In this document: one piece after another, positions 8,880 to 19,317 of the stretch | How the letters are laid out: the number at the start of each line of letters is the position of its first letter | Numbering within the stretch: the stretch's first letter is position 1 | NCBI GenBank assembly: GCA_963821715.1 | Contig: CAWGET010000006.1 | Location: 496,001-560,000 of the forward strand | Length of the DNA: 64,000 bases | Origin: CAWGET01 sp963821715 | Lineage (GTDB): Bacteria > Bacteroidota > Ignavibacteria > Ignavibacteriales > Melioribacteraceae | Direction: 5' to 3' | Notes under the pieces: generated by a model | Seen by the model: the letters and a program-made list of their open reading frames with translations, nothing else | Databases searched by the model: none | Told to the model about the DNA's origin: nothing | Program-made: the position numbers and the translations under genes

Positions 8880-11574
8880 TTATTTCATTAGAATCATTTT
8901 TTTAGTTTTTATAAATTCTCCTGCTTGCAACCGGTAAAAATAAATTCCGCTTGGAAGTTTGTTGCCGGTAAAATCAACTTCATAATTTCCTTTGCCCAGT
9001 TCCTGTCGAATTAATGAAGTCATTTCGCATCCCAGAACGTCCAAAACTTTTAAGCTCACGCCGGTTAATTCCGGAATTGAAAATCTAATTTTTGTGGAAG
9101 GATTAAACGGATTAGGATAATTTTGAGAAAGAGAGAATTCAGAAGGAATGTCTCCGTTATATGTTTGAACATCGGTTATAGTTACGGATACTTCGTTCGA
9201 AGGGGAACTTTCTCCTTCGTTATAAACGGCTGTAACTACGTAATAATATTTTGTTCCCGTCATAATAATTTGCTCGGAATAAGAATTTTGCGTTGTATGG
9301 GAGATTAAATTCTGATTGTTAATAATTACCGGCGATTGAGGCGATCGGTAAATATTATAAGAAACTATATTTCCTATTGCGGGAGGCTGCCAGATAAGAG
9401 TAAGATTATTTCCGTTTACGCTCGCTTCTAAATTATAAGGAGGAAGTAAAGAACCCATAACAAACTTCGCAAGAAAAGCGTCCGGCACAACCTCGCCCGG
9501 CAAAGGATACAAAGCGTTTTTAATTGGTAAATCAAAACCGGATTTGGTAAGCCCGGTTATGTAAATATTTTTATAAGAATCGACCGCGATAGAATTGCCT
9601 GCATCGTCTTCGTTTCCGCCGAAGAAAGTAGAAAACTCAAAGGCAGAACCGTCGCTTTTTAATTTTGTAATAAAAGCGTCTTCCCTGTAAGGAGGATAAA
9701 TTCCCGCATTATATCCGTATGCCGCGTCTATTACTCTAAAATCGGGAGAAACCGTATAGCCGGTAATATAAATATTATGATCCATGTCGATTGCAATATC
9801 TCTCCCTTCATCCACATCGCTTCCGCCAAGATATGTGGAAAAAAACAGTTCTTTGCCTGAAGCCGCCATTTTTGAAATAAAAACGTCGTAATCAAAAATT
9901 GCCATTTTATTATGGAGATTGTTTTTCTCTGGAAAGTCCGCCGAACTTGTGGTCCCCGTTAAATAAATGTTATTGTTTTCATCCACAACAATACTTTTCC
10001 CCTCGTCATCCTGTGAACCTCCAAAAAATGTTGAGTATAACGGAATTCCATTCGGATTAAATTTGGCGATAAATGCGTCTCCGGTTCCGGTTCCTCCTTG
10101 GTATTCTCCTTGAAACCCATTTATGACCGGAAAATCGGTAGAAGTAGCGTAACCTGTGATATAAATATTTTTTTCGGAATCGACAGCCACATCCCTCGCC
10201 GCGTCGCCCATCATGCTTTGACCGCCAAAATAAGTAGAGAAAACTAAATTTGAACCGTTCTTATTAAATTTAGAAACAAAAGCGTCTCGTGGAAATGTGC
10301 CGGTTCCGAGAGTTGTTTGATAAGCGTTTTTTGTTGGCAAATCTTTTGAAGTCGTTCCGCCTGCAATTATAATATCTCCATCCGCATCTACTGCAATTCC
10401 TTCGCTTAATTCCGAATCGCTTCCGCCAAAATATGTCGAAAATATAATTTCATTTCCTTCAGGATTTAGTTTCAGAATGAATGCATCACCGAGTATGCCT
10501 CCAGCATTATTTCCTTGGAATGCATTTTTTATAGGAAAGTCGGTAGAAGAAGTATTCCCTGTCACATAAATATATCCATCATCGTCCACTTTTATATCAT
10601 ATCCGCTTTCCGTATCGCTTCCGCCAAAATATGTGGAAAAGATAATTTCGGTGGCGTCTTTATTAAGTTTAGTGATAAATATATCTGACCATCCTCCTCC
10701 TCTTGCGGATTGTATGGCATTCTTAACAGGAAAGGTTGACGAATTTGTTTCCCCCGTCAAATAAATATATCCCTCTTTGTCGAGAAAAATGGAATTTGCT
10801 ATATCTGAATAACTTCCAGGAATATAAGTGGAGAAACTTAAAATTGGATCGATAATTAGATCGAGGTAAGGATTATGTTCGGCTGTATTAAGAACTATTC
10901 TATTATCATTTTCTAATTCGAAGCCGCCTTCAATTTCTTTTTTTATATCCCCATCAATTTGATATAAAAGAGGTTTGCGTAAAATTACTTCTTCTTCGGC
11001 ATCATTTAAAATATGAATTCGTCCAATCCAATCGTTATAAATTTTTTCGCTCCCTTTTACGGTTAGAAGTTATGTCTTCAAAATTTCCTCCGGGATGAAT
11101 TAAAAAATCGAACTCCAATTCGTCATCCTCGTTGAAATAAAAAATCAGATCGATATTTGGATAAATGCCGGAGTATTCAACTTTTTCGAAATGGTTTACC
11201 CCCGATATTTTTTGCGCTCCGATAAAATAGTTCGATTTCTTTTTTAGAGGATTTATTCCAACAACCCGCTTTATGTCCGAATTTCCAAATTCAATTGAAA
11301 TTTTGGAGTTTATCATAGATGAAACTTCGAACTTATCCTTGTGCAAATAAACTCTTTTTCCGTTCATTTTAGAAACAAACAGAATATCCCTTTCCTCCTG
11401 CCCTAAATTTTCTTCGAAACTATAAACATTTTTGCATTTAATTAAGGCTGATTTTTGAAAGAAGTCCTGCTCCGATCCAAATCCAAAATCTTTTTCCGCC
11501 GTCTCGTGGTACCGATGAAAACAAAAAGAAGCCGGAATTAAAATCAACGCGAGAAAAATTTTTGAATAGAACAT
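8880..11574 (-). pseudogene. SBBP-repeat (DUF7948-type) type IX-secreted protein with a +1 frameshift
   Basis: The N-terminal piece (start ATG at 11574) has a signal peptide and a domain like the one that precedes SBBP repeats, ending off-frame after FLIHPGGNFEDI. The family sequence resumes one frame over as TVKGSEKIYNDWIGRIHI and runs on without a stop to 8880. Removing one base at about 11062-11068 gives a protein of about 897 residues. It has at least seven SBBP beta-propeller-like repeats (ITGxTxSxDFP followed by FSTYFGGSxxDxG), a fibronectin type III domain, and the C-terminal sorting signal SQNYPNPFNPSTKIRFSIP. It is seven codons or fewer behind the metalloprotease gene and probably in its operon. 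Likely cell-surface or secreted. Confidence 0.85.
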
Positions 11575-11589
11575 TTTCAACAACCCGGT

Positions 11590-14500
11590 TTATTTTAATA
11601 AAAGTAATTTATTTGTTTTTATAAAGCTGTTCGATCTTAATCTGCAGAAATAAACTCCGGACGATAATCCGGAAGCGTTGAAATCAACTGAATATTTTCC
11701 CGGTTTTAGATTTTCTTCAACCAAAGTTTTAATCAGGTTACCCAAAGCGTCGTAAATCACAATGCTTGTATAACCTTCTCCGGCAATACTAAAATCTAAT
11801 TTTGTGGATGGATTAAAAGGATTCGGATAATTTTGCGATAACGTATAATTGAAAGATTCTGATTCTTCACTTTCTACATCTACCAAATGGCTGATAAGAA
11901 TATTTACCGGAATACTAAGATCTCCTCCGTTTGATGAAACGTTGATCTGTCCGATATAATCTCCTTCATTTAAACCAGCCGAATTATAATTTACATTAAC
12001 TGCAACAGACTTTCCGGGTTCAATAATTCCATTCGAAGGATTAATTGTAAATCTTGGCGGCGAATCCGAAATAGTAACTTGTCCCGCAGCTTCTCCCGTT
12101 GCGTTTTTATCATCAACTACCTTTAACTTAAAACTGTAAGTTCCTTCGTTGGAATAAGAATGAATTACATTGGATCCTTGAGCGGAAGAACCGTCTCCAA
12201 AATCCCATAGATAGTTTACAATTTGCCCGTCCTCGTCATAGGATTGCGATCCGTCAAAAATTATTTCTTCGTTTATTTGCGCGTTTTGTTTTGATGCCTG
12301 CGCAATAGCTTTCGGCGGTTTATTCGAAGACGAAGCTGTAATTTTTATTTTTCCACCGGCTGAACCAATGGCGCCAAGATTATCGGTAACCGTTAATTTT
12401 ATATTATATTCGCCTTCCATATTATAGGAATGCGAGGCGGTCATTTGAGAACTTTTCTGCCCGTCGCCAAACTCCCAAAGAAACGAAGCTATTTGCCCAT
12501 CCGGATCATAAGATTCGGACGCGTTAAAAGTTAAAGATTCACCCACTTCAGCTTCCGTTTTTGAAATAGTTCCTTTTGCAACCGGAGGCTGGTTTTGAGT
12601 TCCGGCATTTTTAGAACCAACCGCACGCAAAAGGAATCCTCCGTTTTCTAAACCCTGAATAGTATTCATATTTATTAGATCTAAAGAGCCGAAAGAACTG
12701 TAAAAAGAATGATTTTTTATAGAAGCGTCTAAATCGTATCCGGCTGGATATTGCGCCAGATTGTAAGAATCTATTTGAATATAAAAGCTTTCTCCCGGAT
12801 TAAAGCTGAATACGTCTTCAAGCGGAATTTCATACCATCTGCCGTTTACAGAATTATCCAAAAATAGCGATTCGTAATAAAGGTAATCTCCGTCCCCATC
12901 GTAAATTGTATATCCGATTGAATTATACAAAGAATTTTCGGAACGAAGATAAACCTGTATCTTTTTTAAATCAAAACCAAAATCCGGAAGATCAAATTTA
13001 TTCGTCCAAACAAATCCACTATAATCTCCCATGCCTATAAAAGTATCGGGATCGTCGTCTCCATCGTCTACATAAAGAATATCTTCGCTATCGATTTGTA
13101 AAATTTTTGTTGTTTTAGATTCGGCTGTTAATTCGGCGCAAACTTTTGGAAGATTAATTGAATTAGCTTTGTCCAGTTGATTAATATTTATATTTCGAGG
13201 TTTACTTTTTAAAACGTCTCCACCGGATGAGGAAATGGAATAGTTTAAGTTTAAACCGCCGGAGTTTTGAAGATTAAATTTAGTAGACACCGACTCGTCC
13301 GGTTTAATCTCAATGTTTAACTGCGAAATATCAATTGCCGCTAAAGCCGCAGCGCCGGTGCTTGCAACGCCTCTTATATTCCAATTACCGTCTATACCAT
13401 AGTCGTGCAGCTCCTTCCAACCATCGCCAATATTTATCCAACCGCCTTTTCCTTCTTTTAACGGTCCCCGCCCAAGTCCCATTGGTCTCCCTCCGGTTGC
13501 ATTTATCTGGTATCCAATCCAATAATCTTCATTTTCTTGGAGAGTTACGGGAACATTTAGGTGGTGCACGGTCCACTTGCCCGGCTTCAGTTCATTCGCA
13601 ATATTCTGCTCGTAAATGATATCTTTCGGACTAGAAGAGGAACTTCCCTGCCAAACTTTTGCCGTAACGTCGTTTCCGCCGCCATCCTCTATGAATAACA
13701 TTATATCCGTCAGTTTTGATCCATATAATTTTGATAATTCAGTCGGCGTAAATTTTACAGCTGCTTGAAAATTACCCGCCTGGTTTGTGCCGATAGCGTC
13801 GTAACTTCCTTTATCATATTGAAGAAATTCTCTTGGTATAAAATTAAAATTTACATCAAAAGAAATATTACCGCCGGCTAAACCAATATTCGAAATATCC
13901 AGCCCTCCGTTCGATCCATCATGCAAAAAGCATTTAGGATCGGAGTTATCATTAATAGATATTCTGTTCTGCGATTGACAAAAATAAGCGTTATTAATTT
14001 CTCCGTCAGACGTTGTTGATCCGCCAGGTCTGAAAACATAAACTTCGTCGGGAGGACCATCTTTGTTTCCCTTATTGTCGACTTCAAGATTAATGCGATA
14101 AACAATTAATCCCTCCCCGGGTATAGAATTTTCATACGATCCTTCTTTTTTTCGGTATTCCAGAACAAAATATTCCATTAATGAATGGGGAGATTGTATT
14201 TTGTAAATATTAGAGCCGCTTGATACCAGGGGAGAAAGCATATAAGTTCCGTTTTCTTTTATTTCCGGTAAATTCTCTATCCAACCTCCATACCTGTATT
14301 TCATAAACCCGCACATATGCTGGGGAATATCGTAATTCCATTCCATCAGATCCCACGGTCCAACCGGCGTCATATCATCCTGGCTATAATGATATAGATC
14401 CGGCGCTCCGATTACATGAAAATTCTCGTGGCACAAAACGCCTAAGGTTAATTCAGAATCCAACTGAAAATTATATGTTAAAACATTTTTATTTTTTAGC

Positions 14501-15456
14501 GTTACTTCCTGCGACCAAAGAGACCATTGATGCGGCCATAAAAGATCGTTCCAACCATCCGGCGAACCCTTTACTACAAAACAAATGTCATCAACTACGT
14601 CGTCATTATCGGCATCAATATTAATACTATTCGGAATTCCGGAACTTACATATTCAATGGCATTTTTTAGTAATGTATGTTCTCTGTAAATTTTGCTTTT
14701 CGTATTCTGGTAATCAGATACTGGAATCTGAGGATCATATCCATCCGGATTTGACGTGGCATTATACGGGCGGTAATATTCTCTGGGGTGGCTGTCTTTA
14801 AATGAAATTATGGTATTTCCATTAGGCGATGGATAAAAACTGGAAGCCAAAGTCAATTTATTGTAAGAAACTTCTTTGTAATAATTTAATAACGATGCGT
14901 CGCTTACGGAATTTGAGTTAAATAAATTTTGATATGAAGAATATGGATTAATAAATTCGGAATCATCGCTGAATCTTATAAAAATCACAAGCATATTCAT
15001 AACTCCTTCTCTTGGAACTAAAATAGAAGAAGTAGAAATAGACCCGGGTTTTGTATCTATTCTTCCATCCGGAATATATATAGGGAGTTTCTCATCACGT
15101 TTTTTTCTATATGCTTCCCCGGAAATCTTTATCCAGGGCTGCAAATCAATAGTTCCTGGATCATGTTTGCCGACTACATATTCGGAAGAGACAATTTGAC
15201 CGTTTTCAATTTTTCCGTAAGTATAATATCCTGATTGCGCATCTTGCACGATCGTATATCCCAAAGAATCGTGCAGCCAGTTATAAAATTCATCTCCGCT
15301 GGCAAAACAGTTAATCACTACTCCGTCAGGTTGAATAATTTTTTGCGGAACAAAATTTAAAGGAGCCGAAAAAAAGCGATTATTTAGTGAAGGGATAATA
15401 AGAAGATAAAATAACAAAGAAATGAAAAGCAGGTTTGGGTTTTTAAAATCTCTCAT
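11590..15456 (-). CDS. M6-family (immune inhibitor A-like) secreted metalloprotease with PKD domains and T9SS signal
   Basis: 1288 residues. A hydrophobic N-terminal signal (10-25) is followed by an M6 peptidase domain with the zinc motif HENFH at 343-347 and the downstream GAPDLY. Next come a second beta-rich region, two PKD domains (around residues 950-1120; each has the GxIxxxxWxFGDG core), and a type IX secretion C-terminal domain starting SQNYPNPFNPST and ending in the usual short basic-hydrophobic tail. It probably degrades extracellular protein while attached to or released from the surface. A strong ribosome site (AGGAG) precedes the ATG. The SBBP gene follows directly. Confidence 0.93.
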   Translation of the reverse strand: MRDFKNPNLLFISLLFYLLIIPSLNNRFFSAPLNFVPQKIIQPDGVVINCFASGDEFYNWLHDSLGYTIVQDAQSGYYTYGKIENGQIVSSEYVVGKHDPGTIDLQPWIKISGEAYRKKRDEKLPIYIPDGRIDTKPGSISTSSILVPREGVMNMLVIFIRFSDDSEFINPYSSYQNLFNSNSVSDASLLNYYKEVSYNKLTLASSFYPSPNGNTIISFKDSHPREYYRPYNATSNPDGYDPQIPVSDYQNTKSKIYREHTLLKNAIEYVSSGIPNSINIDADNDDVVDDICFVVKGSPDGWNDLLWPHQWSLWSQEVTLKNKNVLTYNFQLDSELTLGVLCHENFHVIGAPDLYHYSQDDMTPVGPWDLMEWNYDIPQHMCGFMKYRYGGWIENLPEIKENGTYMLSPLVSSGSNIYKIQSPHSLMEYFVLEYRKKEGSYENSIPGEGLIVYRINLEVDNKGNKDGPPDEVYVFRPGGSTTSDGEINNAYFCQSQNRISINDNSDPKCFLHDGSNGGLDISNIGLAGGNISFDVNFNFIPREFLQYDKGSYDAIGTNQAGNFQAAVKFTPTELSKLYGSKLTDIMLFIEDGGGNDVTAKVWQGSSSSSPKDIIYEQNIANELKPGKWTVHHLNVPVTLQENEDYWIGYQINATGGRPMGLGRGPLKEGKGGWINIGDGWKELHDYGIDGNWNIRGVASTGAAALAAIDISQLNIEIKPDESVSTKFNLQNSGGLNLNYSISSSGGDVLKSKPRNININQLDKANSINLPKVCAELTAESKTTKILQIDSEDILYVDDGDDDPDTFIGMGDYSGFVWTNKFDLPDFGFDLKKIQVYLRSENSLYNSIGYTIYDGDGDYLYYESLFLDNSVNGRWYEIPLEDVFSFNPGESFYIQIDSYNLAQYPAGYDLDASIKNHSFYSSFGSLDLINMNTIQGLENGGFLLRAVGSKNAGTQNQPPVAKGTISKTEAEVGESLTFNASESYDPDGQIASFLWEFGDGQKSSQMTASHSYNMEGEYNIKLTVTDNLGAIGSAGGKIKITASSSNKPPKAIAQASKQNAQINEEIIFDGSQSYDEDGQIVNYLWDFGDGSSAQGSNVIHSYSNEGTYSFKLKVVDDKNATGEAAGQVTISDSPPRFTINPSNGIIEPGKSVAVNVNYNSAGLNEGDYIGQINVSSNGGDLSIPVNILISHLVDVESEESESFNYTLSQNYPNPFNPSTKLDFSIAGEGYTSIVIYDALGNLIKTLVEENLKPGKYSVDFNASGLSSGVYFCRLRSNSFIKTNKLLLLK

Positions 15457-15838
15457 ATTATTTTCTCCTAAAAATTAGTGGAAAAAATATTGAGAATAAT
15501 TTAGGGTCCGGTCGGAATGCTGAACGAGAAATACCAATAAGAAAAATAGGATACGTGACTCTTCTTTATTCCTAATATATTGAATCTCAACAAATCTAAA
15601 ATAGAAAAAAAAATAAAAAAGTAAAGAGAAGCTAAACAATTATAGCGGGATTTATAAATAAAGCGGGAAGAGAGTCTAAATTTCTGATTGGCGCGGAAGG
15701 ATTAAATGCTAAGTTTTTATTTCTGATATTAATAAAATATTAGTAGAAGTAATATTTTAGGAAAATTAAAATCGGAAAATCAAAAAAAGCAGCCCGATTT
15801 TTTCAGACTGCTTTTTAAATTTAAATGAAAGATAAAAT
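15457..15838 (-). other. Intergenic stretch between trxB and the metalloprotease gene
   Basis: 382 bases, very AT-rich. It holds the trxB terminator at its trxB end and should hold the promoter of the protease/SBBP operon. AGGAG is visible just before the protease ATG. No convincing promoter boxes, small genes or repeats beyond the terminator were recognised. Confidence 0.5.
15781..15813 (-). terminator. Rho-independent terminator after trxB
   Basis: On the minus strand an 11-bp stem (AAGCAGTCTGA with TCGGGCTGCTT, two G-U pairs), loop of five A, then a run of seven T. It lies 26 bases past the trxB stop and matches the hairpin at 8783-8815 base for base across the stem and loop. Confidence 0.82.
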
Positions 15839-16786
15839 TTAATCTTCCTGCGCTTCCAACCATCTTTCTGCATCGATTGCCGCGCGACATCCGGTCCCAG
15901 CAGCCGTTATTGCCTGACGGTAAACTTTATCAGCCACGTCTCCGGCCGCAAAAACACCTGGGACGTTTGTGTAAGTTGAATTCTCTTTAGTTACAATGTA
16001 ACCGGTTTCATCCATTTCCAATTGTCCTTCAAAAATTTTGGTATTGGGCTGGTGACCGATAGCGATGAATATACCGTCAGCGGAAATTTCTCTCGTCGAT
16101 CCGTCACGCGTATCTTCCAATACCGCGCCGGTAACTTGTTTGTTGCCCATAACTTCTTTCCCGAGAATTTCTTTGATAACGACATTTGTCTCAAATTTAA
16201 TTTTCGGATTTTTCTCAGCGCGTTTCGTCATAATTTTGGAAGCTCTAAATTCATCTCTTCTGTGGATCACAACAACTTCTTTGGCAAATTTGGTAAGATA
16301 ATTAGCTTCTTCCATTGCCGTATCGCCTCCACCAACAACCAATACCTTTTGATCGCGGAAAAAGAATCCGTCGCAGGTTGCACAAGCAGAAACTCCGAAT
16401 CCTTTATAAAGTTCTTCGCTCGGAATTCCTAAAAATTTTGCCGTAGCTCCTGTAGAGATTATGACGGCATCCGCCGTAAATTCTTCATCACCCGCTTTCA
16501 TTTTAAATGGTCTTTCAGAAAGATCAATTTCCGTTATTTCCTTAAACATACATTTGGCACCGAAACCACAAGCCTGCTTTCTCATAATATCCATTAATTC
16601 CGGACCCTGAATTCCGTCAACAAAACCCGGATAATTTTCAACTTCTGTTGTGATAGTTAATTGACCGCCCGGCTGCAATCCTTCAAAAACTACCGGTTCT
16701 AAATTTGCTCTCGCGTTGTAAAGTGCGGCAGTTAAACCTGCAGGACCCGATCCAACAATAACTACCTTAAAATGATTATTCTCCAT
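15839..16786 (-). CDS. trxB: Thioredoxin-disulfide reductase
   Basis: 315 residues. FAD-binding GSGPAG at 12-17, redox pair CATC (Cys135, Cys138), NADPH-binding GGGDTAMEEA from about 152, and the C-terminal FAD motif GVFAAGDV. It passes electrons from NADPH to thioredoxin in the cytoplasm. It is a single-gene unit with its own terminator downstream and 192 gene-free bases upstream. Confidence 0.97.
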   Translation of the reverse strand: MENNHFKVVIVGSGPAGLTAALYNARANLEPVVFEGLQPGGQLTITTEVENYPGFVDGIQGPELMDIMRKQACGFGAKCMFKEITEIDLSERPFKMKAGDEEFTADAVIISTGATAKFLGIPSEELYKGFGVSACATCDGFFFRDQKVLVVGGGDTAMEEANYLTKFAKEVVVIHRRDEFRASKIMTKRAEKNPKIKFETNVVIKEILGKEVMGNKQVTGAVLEDTRDGSTREISADGIFIAIGHQPNTKIFEGQLEMDETGYIVTKENSTYTNVPGVFAAGDVADKVYRQAITAAGTGCRAAIDAERWLEAQED

Positions 16787-16978
16787 TATTTTCTCCGCAT
16801 TTAATCTTAATAGTCAAAAAATATACGACCTTTAATTTAAGAGTTTTTATTTATTTTTTCATCTTTATCTAATTATTACTTAGTTGGATGAGATTCGATT
16901 GTTGAAAAAAGGTTTCAAAAGGCTACAACGAAACGCGAGAGTCCAGAATTTAGCGGAGAGAAATGGCTAGCTTCTTGA

Positions 16979-17908
16979 CTATTGTTTCTCGCCTTTTAAA
17001 AATGCCGCGTTCCTCTTCATTCCTTTCAACTTCGCGCGTGAGATCGGACTATCTGAAAATTTTTCTTTGAAAGACCGGTTGGTCATCGTATTAATATTAT
17101 TCAGATTGATGGTTTTATTTTTAGGTTCGAAATCTTTTACCTCTGAAGGCTTCGAAAATTTATTGTTCCAGGGACAAACATCCTGACAAATATCGCAGCC
17201 GAAAATCCACTCGTCAAATTTATACTCAAATTCTGAGGGAATTTTTTCTTCTTTATTTTCGATCGTTAAAAATGAAATACATTTGTTTGCGTCAACTATA
17301 TATTCATCAACGATTGCATTTGTGGGACAAGCTTGGATACATGCCGTGCAGGAACCGCAGAAATCTGCCATCGGCAAGCTATATTCAAATTCATAATTTG
17401 TAATTATATTTGCGATGAAAAACCAGCTTCCGTTTTCCCGGTTAATTACATTTGTATGTTTGCCCAGCCATCCAAGTCCGGCTCTTACCGCCCATGCTTT
17501 GTCCATTACGGGTCCGGTATCAACATACGATTTCCCCTCAAACATCGGATCAAGTTTCTTCAACTCAGATTCTAACTCATCTAATTTTTCCCAAATAACG
17601 TAATGATAATCTCTTCCCCAGGCATAACGTGAAACTTTACCATATCCTTCTTCAACTGTTAATTCTTCATCCTTGTAATAATTCATTCCCAAAGAGATAA
17701 TTGATTTAGCGCCGGGCAAAATTTGTTCTACATCTTCTCTTTTATCCAGATTTTTTTCCATATATTTCATCGAAGCCTGATAATTTTTCCCCAGCCATTT
17801 TTTTAGATGAACAATCTCTTCATCCAATTTTCCGGCTCTCGAAAAACCGACGAGATCGAATTGCAAATTCTTCGCCAAAGCAATCACATGTTCGTTGAGT
17901 ATTTTCAT
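16979..17908 (-). CDS. queG: Epoxyqueuosine reductase
   Basis: 309 residues of the cobalamin- and Fe-S-dependent enzyme that makes the last step of the tRNA base queuosine. Two 4Fe-4S clusters are set by Cys184, 187, 190 with Cys245, and Cys238, 241 with Cys194 and 210. The block YVDTGPVMDKAWAVRAGLGW contains the catalytic Asp136. Slightly short at the C-terminus compared with the E. coli enzyme, which has a HEAT-like tail; this is like the shorter Bacillus type. The Rieske gene precedes it by 31 bases. Confidence 0.95.
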   Translation of the reverse strand: MKILNEHVIALAKNLQFDLVGFSRAGKLDEEIVHLKKWLGKNYQASMKYMEKNLDKREDVEQILPGAKSIISLGMNYYKDEELTVEEGYGKVSRYAWGRDYHYVIWEKLDELESELKKLDPMFEGKSYVDTGPVMDKAWAVRAGLGWLGKHTNVINRENGSWFFIANIITNYEFEYSLPMADFCGSCTACIQACPTNAIVDEYIVDANKCISFLTIENKEEKIPSEFEYKFDEWIFGCDICQDVCPWNNKFSKPSEVKDFEPKNKTINLNNINTMTNRSFKEKFSDSPISRAKLKGMKRNAAFLKGEKQ

Positions 17909-17939
17909 AGGATTAATTAACCTGCCCGATTTAACACTA

Positions 17940-18278
17940 TTACCAATTTATTCTTTTCTTTTCGGCCTTGACGTAAACTTCTCCATCAATAACTTTTGTT
18001 TCGAACGTTCTTAATTTACTTCCGCCGCTTCCCATTTTCCCTGATTCTAAATCAAATTCCCAACCGTGAGCAGGACAAACAACTTTTTTGTCTTCAATAA
18101 ATCCGTCGTAAATTATTGCAGATTGCTGGTGAGGACAAATATTAGTTGTTGCGTAAATTTCACCGTCAACTTTAAATAGAGCCACGTCTTCGCCGTCTAT
18201 AAAAAATCTTTTTCCCTCTTTTTCCTTTATATCAACAATTTTACAAACTTTTTTAAATCCATTTTCTTCACTTATCAA
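17940..18278 (-). CDS. Rieske 2Fe-2S protein (NirD/ferredoxin type)
   Basis: 112 residues with the Rieske cluster ligands Cys48-x-His50 (CPHQ) and Cys68-x-x-His71 (CPAHGW). There is no membrane helix or signal, so it is a soluble ferredoxin like the small subunit of nitrite reductase or of dioxygenase systems. The C-terminus is strongly basic. Its start overlaps the stop of the hydrolase gene as ATGA and queG follows, so the three form an operon. The redox partner is not evident. Confidence 0.88.
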   Translation of the reverse strand: MISEENGFKKVCKIVDIKEKEGKRFFIDGEDVALFKVDGEIYATTNICPHQQSAIIYDGFIEDKKVVCPAHGWEFDLESGKMGSGGSKLRTFETKVIDGEVYVKAEKKRINW

Positions 18279-19119
18279 ATTTCAATTTCCTTTCTTACTA
18301 TATAATTACTTTTATTCTTTTCAATTTTTACCGCCGAATTATAAGGATCGTGCTCAAACAACAATATCCAATCCTCCTCTAAGGCTGTCTTTAAAATCCT
18401 CTCTTTTTCCACTAAAGTTTTCATCGGTTCTAAATCGAAGCTCATTATATACGGGAGACGGAGATGAGAGGCGAATGGAATTAAATCGCCGCAATAAAAA
18501 ATTGTGTTCACTGAATCGCTTATTTTCAATAGCTGCTGCGCCGGAGTGTGACCATCTAATGTCAACAATTTAATCTCGTCATCAAATTCCTTCTCGCCTT
18601 CAATAAATTCTAAAATTCCTTCTTCGGCCAGCGGCATAAATCTTTCCGCGAATAAAACTTCCTTTATCTTTTGCGGAAGGATTTTTTGCCCAGTCAAAAT
18701 GTTTCTTTTGAACATAATATTTCGCATTCGGAAAAGCAGGATAAAATTTATCTCCCTTTTTTATTACTGATCCGCCTGTGTGGTCGAAGTGCAAATGAGT
18801 GAGAATTACATCCGTTATTTCTTCGGGTTGACTTCCTTTGTTTTTTATAGAGTTAAATAAATTACTATGCGATTGATCAACTCTATAAATGTCAGTTGAA
18901 TTTTTCGTCCCAATTGTTTCCTATCCCGGTATCGACAAGGATTTTGCGGCGGCCGTTTTGCAGCAACAAACAGCGTGAGTTAAGAAGAACTCTGTTTCGG
19001 TCATCAGATGGATTCGATTTTTCCCATAACGGTTTTGGAACAATACCGAACATTCCGCCGCCGTCTAAGCAAAATTCACCAGTATCAATAAGGCTAATTT
19101 CATATTTCCCGATTTTCAT
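18275..19119 (-). pseudogene. Metallo-beta-lactamase-fold hydrolase broken by two +1 frameshifts
   Basis: Three frames are needed to read one quorum-quenching/glyoxalase-like MBL hydrolase of about 280 residues. The parts are: start to GIGNNWDEKF (19119 down to about 18900); TDIYRVDQS through THLHFDHTGGS to NPSAKDKGSF (about 18896 to 18655); and AERFMPLAEEG to the end, with LDGHTPAQQ and FYCGDLIPF (about 18648 to 18275). The zinc motif HLHFDH and the later His and Asp ligands are all present once joined. Both joins need one base removed, at about 18896-18905 (five A) and 18648-18656 (four T). Translation would stop after 75 residues as written. Confidence 0.88.
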
Positions 19120-19268
19120 TTTGCCCCCGAATAATTTTAAAATTTAAATATAATAAATTTTTGCGAGTGATTATTAAGCCGAAGTCAGCTACTCTTTGGT
19201 AGAATTAAGAATAAATAAATATCTTATGATTAACTTGAATTTGTGGCGAAATATTGTGGGGATTGTTA

Positions 19269-19295
19269 AAGAGACGGGAAAAATTCCCGTCTCTT
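19269..19295 (-). terminator. Terminator hairpin after the ferredoxin gene
   Basis: Perfect inverted repeat AAGAGACGGGAA / TTCCCGTCTCTT around a three-base loop, 23 bases beyond the ferredoxin stop. On the minus strand only a short T run follows, so termination may be moderate. Confidence 0.65.
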
Positions 19296-19317
19296 ATCAA
19301 TGAAATTTAAGAAATGT

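Noticed and set aside
3880..18910. Programmed +1 frameshifting as the cause of the six shifts
   Set aside because: The zero-frame codons at the joins share no slippery motif and the products are unrelated families; single-base errors or mutations explain them more simply.
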